Assembly (NCBI GenBank): GCA_003574785.1
Contig: QORU01000008.1
Span: 124,001-188,000 of the forward strand
Reading direction: 5' to 3'
From: Taklimakanibacter deserti
GTDB taxonomy: Bacteria > Pseudomonadota > Alphaproteobacteria > Rhizobiales > Aestuariivirgaceae
DNA length: 64,000 bases
Part shown: positions 8,187 through 16,336 of the stretch, piece by piece
How the letters are laid out: each line of letters opens with the position of its first letter
Position numbering within the stretch: position 1 is the stretch's first letter
The notes under the pieces: generated by a model
The model's database searches: none
Seen by the model: the letters and a program-made list of their open reading frames with translations, nothing else
What the model was told of the DNA's origin: nothing
Position numbers and translations under genes: made by a program

Positions 8187-9061
8187 CCGGCGAACCTTGC
8201 CTCCGGAACGCCCTTGATGCCGAGACCGGTGATGGCGAAGAGGCTGCCGCGCAGGACGCCGTCGCCCGGGAAGCGCGGCAGCGGCGGCTTCGCCATCGAC
8301 GTCACATAGAGGACATCGAGCTTCGGTCCGCCGAACATCACGCTGGTCACCTTCTTCACCGGCATGTCGATGACCCGGTCGACCACGCCCTGCGGTGTGT
8401 AGCGGATGACCTTGCCGTCATAGACCTGGGCGTTCCACAGGCAGCCTTCCGCATCGACGGTCGAGCCGTCGGCGGCGCCGCCCGTCGAGGTGTCGAGCTT
8501 GGCGAAAGTGCGCCGGTTTGAGACCGCGCCCGTCTTCTGGTCATAGTTATAGGCCCAGATCTCGCCCGACCAGGAATCGGCGAAATAGAAGATGTTGCCG
8601 TCGGGGCTCCAGCACGGCCCGTTCGACACGATGATGCCCGTTTCGACTTTCGTCACTGTGAGATCGGGATCGAGACGATAGAGCGCGCCGCTGGGTCCCG
8701 ATTCCTGGCTGTCCATCGTGCCGGCAAAAAACCTCCCCTTGCGGTCCACCTTGCCGTCATTGATCCAGTTGGTGGGCGTGTCCGGCTCGATCTCGGCGAT
8801 GAGAGGACAATCCCCCGTCGTGAAATCGAGCGCATGGAAGCCTTTCGCCAGGGAGCAGATCGCGCCCTTGCCGTCCTTGCGGATGGCGATCGAGCCGACG
8901 CGCGAGGGCACGTCCCAGGCGCGGATCTCGGTGCCCTGTGCGGTTGCCCGGAAGACCCGCATGCCTGCTGCGTCTATCCAGTAGAGGCGTTGCTGCTCGA
9001 CATCCCATAAGGGGCCTTCGCCCAGCGTTGTCTTCACATCGACCAGCACTTCGATCTTCAT
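8183..9061 (-). CDS. SMP-30/gluconolactonase family lactonase (copy 1)
   Basis: A 292-residue six-bladed beta-propeller of the SMP-30/gluconolaconase/LRE family. The first-strand metal ligand is Glu15 in LGEGPLWD, followed by NDGKVDRKGRFFAGTMD, NGPCWSPDGNIFYFADS and a TVDAEGCLWNAQ segment, which together provide the Glu/Asn/Asp divalent-metal site. Family members hydrolyse sugar lactones to aldonic acids. It is the last gene of the minus-strand catabolic operon, 12 bases after a paralogue, with a clear GGGAGG ribosome site before ATG 9061. The two copies could handle different lactones or anomeric forms. Confidence 0.88.
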   Translation of the reverse strand: MKIEVLVDVKTTLGEGPLWDVEQQRLYWIDAAGMRVFRATAQGTEIRAWDVPSRVGSIAIRKDGKGAICSLAKGFHALDFTTGDCPLIAEIEPDTPTNWINDGKVDRKGRFFAGTMDSQESGPSGALYRLDPDLTVTKVETGIIVSNGPCWSPDGNIFYFADSWSGEIWAYNYDQKTGAVSNRRTFAKLDTSTGGAADGSTVDAEGCLWNAQVYDGKVIRYTPQGVVDRVIDMPVKKVTSVMFGGPKLDVLYVTSMAKPPLPRFPGDGVLRGSLFAITGLGIKGVPEARFAG

Positions 9062-9073
9062 GAGATCCTCCCA

Positions 9074-9946
9074 TTATCCTTTGAATCGGGGTTCGGGCAA
9101 ACCGCGCACGCCGAGGCCGTGGACGGCGAAGACGCATCCCGCCTCGCGCTCGCGGTGGTATTGGTGGTTGAACGGCCGCGCCATCGAGGTGACGAAGGCG
9201 ATGTCGAGATCGGGCCCGCCGAAGATCAGGCTGGTTGTCGACTGCACCGGCAGGCCGACGATGCGGTCAACGACGCCGTTCGGGTCGAAGCGGATGAGCC
9301 GGCCCGAATAGACCTCCGTGCTCCACACATAGCCTTCAGAATCGACCGTCGCGCCGTCGGGCAGGCCGCGCAAATTCTCGAAGCTGGTGAAGACGCGGCG
9401 CGAGCGCACCCCACCCGTTTCAGTGTCGTAGTCATAGGCATAGATCACCCTCTTGCCGGTATCGGCGAAATAGAGCGTCCTCCCGTCGAGGCTGAAGCAG
9501 GGACCGTTGGAGCAGATGATATCGCGGTCGAGCTCATGGACGCTGAGGTCGGGATCGAGCCGGAACAATTTGCCGACGCCGTTCCGTTCCTCGAAATCCA
9601 TCGAGCCGGCGATGAATCGGCCTTGGCGGTCGACCTTGCCATCATTCATGCGGGGGGTAAGCTCGCCCGGCTGCGTCTCCGCGATCAGCGTGACCTTGCC
9701 GTTCCTGAAATCGAGGGCATGGAAGCCGCTGCGCAAGGAGACGATGGCGCCGCCTGTCTCGCGCAAGGCGAGTGAGCCTATGGGCTCGGGCAGGAGCCAT
9801 TCCTTGCGGTCGCCGCCTTTCACATCAGCGGAATAGACGGCAGGCTTGTAGGAATCGATCCAGTAGAGCCGCTGCTCCGCCACGTCCCACAAGGGGCCTT
9901 CGCCGAGCGCGTTGCGGTCCTCGCTGAAAATCTCGATGCGCAGCAT
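9074..9946 (-). CDS. SMP-30/gluconolactonase family lactonase (copy 2)
   Basis: A 290-residue paralogue of the neighbouring lactonase with the same propeller and ligands (Glu16 in LGEGPLWD, MNDGKVDRQGRFIAGSMD, NGPCFSLDGRTLYFADT, DGATVDSEGYVWS). The ATG at 9946 is preceded by AGGAGG at ideal spacing; an upstream in-frame extension runs into the BKACE gene and lacks family similarity. It lies 11 bases after the BKACE gene in the operon. The similarity of the two copies suggests a tandem duplication followed by divergence. Its role is probably lactone hydrolysis after a sugar dehydrogenase step. Confidence 0.88.
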   Translation of the reverse strand: MLRIEIFSEDRNALGEGPLWDVAEQRLYWIDSYKPAVYSADVKGGDRKEWLLPEPIGSLALRETGGAIVSLRSGFHALDFRNGKVTLIAETQPGELTPRMNDGKVDRQGRFIAGSMDFEERNGVGKLFRLDPDLSVHELDRDIICSNGPCFSLDGRTLYFADTGKRVIYAYDYDTETGGVRSRRVFTSFENLRGLPDGATVDSEGYVWSTEVYSGRLIRFDPNGVVDRIVGLPVQSTTSLIFGGPDLDIAFVTSMARPFNHQYHREREAGCVFAVHGLGVRGLPEPRFKG

Positions 9947-9957
9947 GCTACGTCCTC

Positions 9958-10902
9958 CTAGAAGGAAACCTTGTCGCCGCCCTTGAGTGCCAGGATCTCG
10001 CGGGCTTCGTCCGGGGTCGCGACCTGCATGCCGAGGCCCTCGATGATCTTGCGCGCCAGCGCCACCTGCTCGGCATTGGAAGTGGCGAGCTTGCCCTTGC
10101 CGGCCCACAGACTGTCCTCGAGGCCGACGCGGATATTGCCGCCAAGGGCGGCTGCTTGTGCGGCGATGCGCAATTGCGCGGCGCCGGCGCCCAGCACCGA
10201 CCAGCGATAGCTCGCGCCGAACAGACGGTCGGCGGTGCGCTTCATATGGGCGACGTCTTCCGGATGGCTGCCGATGCCGCCCAGGAGCCCGAAGACCGAC
10301 TGCACGAAGAGCGGCGGCTTGACGAGGCCGCGATCGGCGAAGTGGGCGAGGTTATAGAGATGCGCGATGTCGTAGCATTCGAACTCGAAGCGCGTGCCGT
10401 TGCCGTAGCAGGTCTCGAGGATATATTCGATGTCCTTGAAGCTGTTGCGGAAGACGAGATCGCGCGTCGCTTCGAGATGCGGCTTCTCCCAGTCGAATTT
10501 GAAGCTCTTGTATTTGGCGACGAGGTGATAGAGGCCGAAATTGATCGAGCCCATATTGAGGGAGGCGACCTCGGGCTTGAACTGGGCCGCAGGCTTCACC
10601 CTCTCCTCGACCTTCATATAGGGGCTGCCGCCGGTGGTGATGTTGATCGCCGCCTTGGTCGCCTGCTTGATGCGCGGCAGGAAGCGCTGGAAGGCTTCCG
10701 GCGTCTGATCGGGCTTGCCGGTCTCGGGGTCGCGCGCATGGAGGTGGAGGATGGCAGCACCCGCTTCCGCCGCCGCGATCGCCTCGCTGGCGATCTCGTC
10801 CGGCGTGATCGGCAGATAGGGCGACATGGTCGGCGTATGGATGGCGCCGGTCACCGCGCAAGTGATGATGACTTTGCCCTTATGTGTGTCAGTCGCAGTC
10901 AA
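9958..10902 (-). CDS. Beta-keto acid cleavage enzyme (BKACE/DUF849)
   Basis: A 314-residue TIM-barrel protein of the BKACE family. It shows ITCAVTGAIHTP at the N-terminus, the zinc-binding HLHARD pair, PDQTPEAF, the INITTGGS strand and the C-terminal RVGLEDSLWAGKG segment with the conserved Glu. These enzymes condense a beta-keto acid with acetyl-CoA and cleave it to acetoacetate plus an acyl-CoA. No ATG is present near the start; TTG at 10902 follows AAGGAG by 8 bases and overlaps the previous gene's stop (TTGA), so TTG initiation by translational coupling is likely. Placed after an L-gulonate 3-dehydrogenase-like gene, its keto-acid substrate is probably supplied by that enzyme. Confidence 0.87.
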   Translation of the reverse strand: MTATDTHKGKVIITCAVTGAIHTPTMSPYLPITPDEIASEAIAAAEAGAAILHLHARDPETGKPDQTPEAFQRFLPRIKQATKAAINITTGGSPYMKVEERVKPAAQFKPEVASLNMGSINFGLYHLVAKYKSFKFDWEKPHLEATRDLVFRNSFKDIEYILETCYGNGTRFEFECYDIAHLYNLAHFADRGLVKPPLFVQSVFGLLGGIGSHPEDVAHMKRTADRLFGASYRWSVLGAGAAQLRIAAQAAALGGNIRVGLEDSLWAGKGKLATSNAEQVALARKIIEGLGMQVATPDEAREILALKGGDKVSF

Positions 10903-11864
10903 TTTCCGATCTCCTTTGCGGCGCGCTTCTTGTGCGCGGCCAATGCCATCAATCTCTTGTCGCGCCACATCTGGCGCTCCTGAAGCCGGTCGGCCGGCAC
11001 ATGCTTGCGCCGCTCCGGCTCGATCGTGTCCATGACCGCGCCCGCCCAGTCGACCCGGCGCTGCATTTGCGGGAACAGGTTCTCGTAGATGCCCTGATAG
11101 CGCTCGGCATAGTCGCGCACGCCGCCCGGCGCGTTGAGGTCGATGGTCTCGAAGGGACCCATGAAGGACCAGCGCAGGGCGAGACCGTCGCGGATGCCGA
11201 TATCGACATCCTCGACGCTGGCATAGCCGTCGGCGACGAGGCGGAAGGCCTCTTCGAGAAGGGCGCCCTGCATGCGATTCATGATGAAGCCGTCGAGCTC
11301 CTTCTTCATCACCAGCGGCGCATGGCCCGCTGAGATGAGGAATTGCCTGGTGCGCTCCATCGTCTCGGCCGATGTCCAGGGGGCCGGCACCACTTCGGCG
11401 GCCGGGATCAGATAGGGCGGATTGATCGGATGGACGACGACGCAGCGATGCCGGCCTTTGAGGCCTTCGGTGAAGCGCGACGGCAAGAGGGCCGAGGTCG
11501 AGCTCGCCAGCACCGCTTCGGGCGGTGCCGCGGCATCGAGCCTCTGGAACACCTTGATCTTGGTGTCGAGCACTTCGGGCGTGTTCTCCTGGACATGGCT
11601 TGCCTCGGCCACGGCCTCTTCGAGTGTCTTGGCCGGCTTGATACGGGCGAGCACCATGTCCGGCGTTTGGCCATTCAGGAGATCGTTGCGGGCGAGATCG
11701 TCGAGGACGCCCGAAATATAGTCGAGCGCCTTCTCCGGCGCGCCATCCTGCTGGTCCCACAGCCGGACGCTCGACCCCGCGCGGGCGAAGCTGATCGCCC
11801 AGGCCCGGCCGATGAAGCCCGAGCCGATGATCGCGGTTGCTGGTTTTTCAGAGAGTTTCGACAT
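10899..11864 (-). CDS. 3-hydroxyacyl-CoA dehydrogenase-family enzyme, L-gulonate 3-dehydrogenase (CRYL1)-like
   Basis: A 321-residue NAD-dependent dehydrogenase. The dinucleotide motif GSGFIG lies near residue 15, ENTPEVLDTK and STSALLPS near 95-130, and the catalytic His is in VVHPINPPYLIP. The segment GFIMNRMQGALLEEAFRLV and the later FMGPFETIDLNAPGG closely resemble lambda-crystallin/L-gulonate 3-dehydrogenase rather than fatty-acid beta-oxidation enzymes; L-carnitine dehydrogenase is the other close family. It would oxidise a 3-hydroxy acid to the 3-keto acid used by the BKACE product downstream. The start at 11864 (ATG after GGAG at 9 bases) overlaps the SDR gene by 17 bases; earlier in-frame ATGs exist. 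Confidence 0.82.
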   Translation of the reverse strand: MSKLSEKPATAIIGSGFIGRAWAISFARAGSSVRLWDQQDGAPEKALDYISGVLDDLARNDLLNGQTPDMVLARIKPAKTLEEAVAEASHVQENTPEVLDTKIKVFQRLDAAAPPEAVLASSTSALLPSRFTEGLKGRHRCVVVHPINPPYLIPAAEVVPAPWTSAETMERTRQFLISAGHAPLVMKKELDGFIMNRMQGALLEEAFRLVADGYASVEDVDIGIRDGLALRWSFMGPFETIDLNAPGGVRDYAERYQGIYENLFPQMQRRVDWAGAVMDTIEPERRKHVPADRLQERQMWRDKRLMALAAHKKRAAKEIGN

Positions 11865-12654
11865 TGCCATCGACTCCGAGGGATTGTCCGGAAACATTGA
11901 TGCCGGCATCGGACAGAAGGAACGCCACCATGCTGGCGACGTCGTAGGGGCTCACCATCCGCCTGAGCGACACGCGCTCGAGATAGCGCCTTTCCATCTC
12001 CTGATGGCTGATGCCGATCTGCTTGGCGCGCGCGGCGATCACTCTGTCGATGCGCGGACCCTCGACGATGCCGGGAAGAATGGCATTGACCCGGATCAGC
12101 GATGGTCCGAGCTCCTTGGCAAGGCTCTGGGTGAAGCCGACGACGGCGAATTTTGCCGAGGAATAGGGTGAGCGGAACGCATAGCCATGCCGTCCGGCGG
12201 CCGAGGACATATTGACGATCGAGCCGCCGCCCGCCGCCTTCAGCATCGGCACGGCGAGGCGCGCGCAAAGGAACTGGCCGGTGAGGCAGACATCGATGCA
12301 GCGCCGCCAGTCGGCGGGCGTGATCTCATCGACGGCGCCGGTCGGCCCGGCAATGCCGGCATTGTTGATCAGCGCATCGAGCCCGCCCAATTCGCGGGCC
12401 GCGAGCTTGAACATCGCGTCGACATCGGCCTCATCGGCGACATCGGCCTTGCAGGCGACGAGCTTCGGCAAAGCCCGTTTCGCTTCGGCGATCGCCTCAT
12501 CCGATATGTCGCAGATCACGATCCGCGCCCCCAAGGCGGCGAGCGTGCTGGCGATGGCGAAGCCGATGCCGGAAGCGCCGGCGGTGATCAGCACGCGCTG
12601 GCCTTCTATCCCGGCAAGGAATTGGGCGGCCGAGTCGGGGGCCTTGTTGCTCAT
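11848..12654 (-). CDS. SDR family oxidoreductase (probable sugar/polyol dehydrogenase)
   Basis: A 268-residue short-chain dehydrogenase. ITAGASGIGFAIA is the cofactor motif; note TAGASGIG in place of TGAxxGIG. CDIS with Asp after strand 2 suggests NAD use, NNAGIAGPTG follows, then a catalytic Ser and the active-site pair in YSSAKFAVVGF. It ends with INVSGQSLGVDGN. In the operon it lies between the ABC permease and the 3-hydroxy-acid dehydrogenase, so it probably catalyses the first oxidation of an imported sugar or polyol to a lactone, which the SMP-30 proteins would open. This order of steps is inference from context. Confidence 0.88.
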   Translation of the reverse strand: MSNKAPDSAAQFLAGIEGQRVLITAGASGIGFAIASTLAALGARIVICDISDEAIAEAKRALPKLVACKADVADEADVDAMFKLAARELGGLDALINNAGIAGPTGAVDEITPADWRRCIDVCLTGQFLCARLAVPMLKAAGGGSIVNMSSAAGRHGYAFRSPYSSAKFAVVGFTQSLAKELGPSLIRVNAILPGIVEGPRIDRVIAARAKQIGISHQEMERRYLERVSLRRMVSPYDVASMVAFLLSDAGINVSGQSLGVDGNVETL

Positions 12655-12664
12655 GAAAGTCTCC

Positions 12665-14722
12665 TTAAGTTTTTCTGTCGCGCAGCGCGATCACCGCTCC
12701 CAGCACCACGAGTCCGAAGAGAATCGCGCGCGTCGCATAGGGCAGTGTCGTGCCGGCAAGGAAGGTCTGCAAGCCGGTCAGAAGCAGGACGCCGCCCAGC
12801 ATGCCGAGATAATGGCCGCGCCCGCCGGTGATGAGGGCGCCGCCCACGACCACGACGGCGATCGAGGGCAGGAGATAGTCATCGCCCATGCCGAGGCTCG
12901 CCTGGCCGGAAAAGCCGGTGAGCAGCACGCCGACCAAGCCGGCGCAGAGCGACGACAGCATATAGACGAGCACCAGCGTGCGCCCGACGGCGATGCCGGA
13001 AAGCTCAGCCGCCCTGACCCCGTTGCCGATGCCATAGACGCGCCGGCCGAATGGCGTCCTGCCAAGCAGTGCCACGGCGCCGATGACGAAGGCGACCATG
13101 AAGAGGACGACGGGCGTAAAAATCCAGATCTTGCCGGTCATGAACCAGCGCAGCATCGGCGAGGAGAAGCCGTCGGGCGTGCCGTTGGAATAGAGGAGGG
13201 CCGCGCCCTGGAGCAGGCCGTTGGTGGCGAGCGTCATGACGATCGGCGAGAGGCCGAGGAACACGATGCCGAGGCCGTTGACGAGACCGATCAGGCAAGC
13301 GAGCAGCAGCACGGTCGGGAGCGCATAGAGAAGAGCCGCATCCGAGCCCTTGACCATGCCGGCGAGCAGGATGCCGCAGAGGCCAATGGTCCAGGGCACC
13401 GAGAGATCGAGCCCGCCGGTCAGGATGACGGTGCCTTGCCCGAGCGCCATGATCGCGAGGAACGAGGAGAGGACGATCAGCGAGTTCCAATAGCCCGGAT
13501 TGAGGATGGCGCCGCCGAGCCAGAACTGGGTGACCAGGACGACGATGGCGAAGCAGACATAGGCCGGAAGGGCGTAGCGCAGGATCTCGGCATTGCGGGT
13601 GAGAAAGGAGGGCTGCGCCACCGAGACGGATGCCTTGCTCGGCTTGGCGATGGCGAGCCTCTGGTCCCTTGCCGGCAGTTGCGAGGCGAGCCGTCCGGCC
13701 TGGCGTGCCTGCAGCCGCGTGCGCAAGGTGCGAAGCTGCTGCGCCAAGGTCGATGTCGGCGAGATCGATCCCGCCAGCACCGCGAGGATAAGGATCAAGG
13801 CTTCGGCGATGGTCGAATAATAGGCCGATACATTGAGTACCAGCAGGATATTGACCACGATCATCAGCACATAGGCGCCGATGGCGCTGCCGAGCGGCCC
13901 GCCTTTGCCGCCGCCGAGCCTTGTGCCGCCGACGACGACCGCGGCGAACATCGAAAGCAGAAGCGGATTGCCGACCAGCGGATCGCCGCTGCCGGTCTGG
14001 GCGCTGATGAAGACGCCGGCCAGGCCATAGCATCCGCCGGCGATCACATAGACGAGGAAGCGGGTGAGCACGGTCGAGACGCCAACCGCGGCCGCCGCAT
14101 CGGGATCGCTGCCGACCGCATAGATCGCCGTGCCGAGCCTGGTGTTCTTGAGCCAGCCCCAGGCGAGCAGCACCGCGCCCACCACGGCGATGGGCATGGG
14201 CAGCCATCCGACGATGGCATCGCCCAGATAGAAGGTGCCGAGCGAGGGCGAAACGAAGCCGCCGGGTTTGTCCATCACCAGAAGCGTGACGCCCTGGATG
14301 ATGAACATGGTCGAGAGCGTCACCACGATGGGCTGAAGGCGGAGAACGGCGATGAAGAAGCCGTTGACGGCGCCCGTCGCCATGCCGATGCCGACGCCGA
14401 CCAGCGTCCACAGCAGCACACTCGCTTCCATATCCATGGGATCCATCGACCGCGCCATGACCGCATTGACGAGCGAGATGACGGCGCCGGCCGACAGATC
14501 GAAGCCGCCGGAGAGGATGACGATCGTCTGGCCGATGGCGGCGAGCGCCGAAGCCGCCCCGCCGCTCGCCAGGAACGAGATGTCGAAATAGGTGAGGGGA
14601 CCGGCGCTGATGAAATCGACGATAGCGATCAGGACCAGGAACACGGCGGCCGCGATGGCGACGCCGCGATGGGTCGAGATGAAGCGGCGGGAGGGAGAGG
14701 TCGCTGCGACCGCCATGCTCAT
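12665..14722 (-). CDS. Ribose-type ABC transporter permease, two permease units fused
   Basis: A 685-residue membrane protein, about twice the length of RbsC. Residues 1-330 form one complete permease with GQTIVILSGGFDLSAGAV, VTLSTMFIIQG and the GSDPDAAAAVGV loop; residues of roughly 370-685 form a second one with GQGTVILTGGLDLSVPW, MTLATNGLLQG and the GNGVRAAELSGI loop. A linker of about 50 Arg/Gln/Ser-rich residues (near 325-375) joins them. A single chain could therefore supply both halves of the channel. It starts in an ATGA overlap with the ATPase gene and ends 10 bases before the SDR gene. Confidence 0.9.
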   Translation of the reverse strand: MSMAVAATSPSRRFISTHRGVAIAAAVFLVLIAIVDFISAGPLTYFDISFLASGGAASALAAIGQTIVILSGGFDLSAGAVISLVNAVMARSMDPMDMEASVLLWTLVGVGIGMATGAVNGFFIAVLRLQPIVVTLSTMFIIQGVTLLVMDKPGGFVSPSLGTFYLGDAIVGWLPMPIAVVGAVLLAWGWLKNTRLGTAIYAVGSDPDAAAAVGVSTVLTRFLVYVIAGGCYGLAGVFISAQTGSGDPLVGNPLLLSMFAAVVVGGTRLGGGKGGPLGSAIGAYVLMIVVNILLVLNVSAYYSTIAEALILILAVLAGSISPTSTLAQQLRTLRTRLQARQAGRLASQLPARDQRLAIAKPSKASVSVAQPSFLTRNAEILRYALPAYVCFAIVVLVTQFWLGGAILNPGYWNSLIVLSSFLAIMALGQGTVILTGGLDLSVPWTIGLCGILLAGMVKGSDAALLYALPTVLLLACLIGLVNGLGIVFLGLSPIVMTLATNGLLQGAALLYSNGTPDGFSSPMLRWFMTGKIWIFTPVVLFMVAFVIGAVALLGRTPFGRRVYGIGNGVRAAELSGIAVGRTLVLVYMLSSLCAGLVGVLLTGFSGQASLGMGDDYLLPSIAVVVVGGALITGGRGHYLGMLGGVLLLTGLQTFLAGTTLPYATRAILFGLVVLGAVIALRDRKT

Positions 14723-16269
14723 GCCGCGGCCTCATGGCTCTTGGCGTCCTCATGGCCGAGCGCCGGGCGCATGATGGCGCCCTCGCTTAAGCCTTTGCCG
14801 TCGATCTCGGCGACGATCCTGCCGGCATAAAGCACCAGAACCCGATCGCAGAGATGGACGAGCTCGGGGATCTCGGTCGAATGGAACAGAATGGCGCCGC
14901 CCTGATTGGTGAAATCGCGCATCATGACATAGAGCTCATGCTTGGTGCCGACATCGATGCCGCGCGTCGGATCGAACAGCAGCAGGATGCGGCTTTGCGC
15001 CACCAGCCATTTGGCGATCGCGATCTTCTGCTGGTTGCCGCCCGAGAAGGCGCCGGCCCTGGTCCATAGCGCGCGCTCATGCACGTCGACCGTGCCGAAA
15101 GCCTGGGCGACGGCGGCTCTTTCTGCGTCGGCATCGATGAGGCCCTTGCGCGCGAAACGATCGATGACGGGAAGCGAAGCATTGGCCTTGCCGTCGAGCT
15201 TGAGGAACAGGCCTTCGGTCTTGCGGTCCTCGGGCATGAAGCCGATGGCGATATTGGGCCGCATGGCATCGACCGGCGAGGTGATGGCGACCGGGCGGCC
15301 GTCGACTTCGATGCCGCCCCGGGTGATGTCCGCCATGCCGAAGCAGGCATGGAACAGGTCGAGCTGACCCATGCCCTGAAGCCCGGCAATACCGAGGATC
15401 TCGCCCTTGCGCAGGTCGAAGCTCGCTTCTTCGAGCCGGTCGCCGGCTTTCAATTGGCGGGCGGACAGCACAGGCTGGCCGAAGACGGAGGGATCCGTCG
15501 GGCGCTCGGGGAAGGTCTGGGCGATCGACCGGCCGACGATTTTCTCGATCACGTCCTTGTCGGAGATGTCGCTCGCCGCACCCGTCATGATGTGCTGGCC
15601 GTTGCGCAGGATGGTGAGGCTGTCGCAAAAGGCGCGCACTTCGCGCAAGCGGTGCGAGATGAAGACGATGGTCTTGCCGGCCTGCTTGAGCTCAGCGATC
15701 AATTGGCCGAGCCAGTCGACATCGCCGCCCGACAAGGTCGATGTCGGCTCGTCGAGCAGAAGGATGTTGGGATCGCGATAGGTCGCCCGCGCGATCTCGA
15801 TCTTCTGCTGCAGCGCCAGGTCGAGCTCGCCGACCAGCGCGTCGAGATCGATGCTGAATCCGATGCGCTGCAAATGCTTGTTGATCTGGGCGCGCGCCGC
15901 CCGGCGCTTGATGGTTCCGGTGATGCCGATCGGTGCATAGGGCAGCATCATATTGTCGAGCACGGAGAGGTCCGGCACCAGGGTCATTTCCTGGAAGGCC
16001 GTCTGGATGCCGTGGCGGTGCGACGCCCTCGGCGATGCGAGGCTGACTGTGTTTCCTGCGATTTCGATGCTGCCCGAATCCGGCTGGACGAGGCCGGAGA
16101 GCAGTTTGACGACGGTCGATTTGCCGGCACCATTCTCGCCGAGAAGCGCATGCACGCTGCCGGATTCGATAGTGAAGGACACGTCATCGACCGCGACCGT
16201 CGGTCCGAAGGCCTTGCGCACGCCATTCATGGCGATTGCAGGTTTCGCGCTGCTCATGGGCTGGGTCAT
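14719..16269 (-). CDS. Sugar ABC transporter ATP-binding protein, two ABC domains (RbsA-like)
   Basis: A 516-residue protein with tandem ABC domains. The N-terminal one has Walker A GENGAGKST, a degenerate signature (VGELDLALQQK), Walker B LLLDEPTSTLS and HRLREV; the C-terminal one has the degenerate P-loop GLQGMGQLD, signature FSGGNQQK and Walker B-like LLLFDPTRGIDVG, where the usual Glu region reads DPTRGID as in RbsA/MglA. It powers the fused permease that overlaps its stop codon. The ATG at 16269 lacks a strong ribosome site; the ATG 12 bases inside (16257) is an alternative. Confidence 0.9.
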   Translation of the reverse strand: MTQPMSSAKPAIAMNGVRKAFGPTVAVDDVSFTIESGSVHALLGENGAGKSTVVKLLSGLVQPDSGSIEIAGNTVSLASPRASHRHGIQTAFQEMTLVPDLSVLDNMMLPYAPIGITGTIKRRAARAQINKHLQRIGFSIDLDALVGELDLALQQKIEIARATYRDPNILLLDEPTSTLSGGDVDWLGQLIAELKQAGKTIVFISHRLREVRAFCDSLTILRNGQHIMTGAASDISDKDVIEKIVGRSIAQTFPERPTDPSVFGQPVLSARQLKAGDRLEEASFDLRKGEILGIAGLQGMGQLDLFHACFGMADITRGGIEVDGRPVAITSPVDAMRPNIAIGFMPEDRKTEGLFLKLDGKANASLPVIDRFARKGLIDADAERAAVAQAFGTVDVHERALWTRAGAFSGGNQQKIAIAKWLVAQSRILLLFDPTRGIDVGTKHELYVMMRDFTNQGGAILFHSTEIPELVHLCDRVLVLYAGRIVAEIDGKGLSEGAIMRPALGHEDAKSHEAAA

Positions 16270-16299
16270 GATCGACGACTAAAAGGCAAAATGTCCCGA

Positions 16300-16323
16300 G
16301 AGGGGCGGTCCCGACCGCCCCTC
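16300..16323 (-). terminator. Intercistronic stem-loop after the binding-protein gene
   Basis: A perfect 10-base inverted repeat (GAGGGGCGGT / ACCGCCCCTC) with a 4-base loop lies between the binding-protein and ATPase genes. In the minus-strand transcript it is followed by a broken U-rich stretch. Stem-loops at this place in ABC operons usually stabilise the upstream binding-protein mRNA or cause partial termination, giving more binding protein than membrane components. Confidence 0.65.
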
Positions 16324-16336
16324 AAAAGACAGTGTC

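Noticed and set aside
9958..10902. Assignment of the BKACE/dehydrogenase pair to carnitine degradation.
   Set aside because: The dehydrogenase matches L-gulonate 3-dehydrogenase better than carnitine dehydrogenase, no thioesterase of the carnitine cluster is present, and the importer is a sugar type. Not fully excluded.
12212..14830. A plus-strand open frame of 872 codons opposite the fused permease.
   Set aside because: Residues are Asp/Arg/His/Glu/Gly-rich with no domain, typical of the antisense of high-GC coding DNA; the minus-strand frame is a clear permease.
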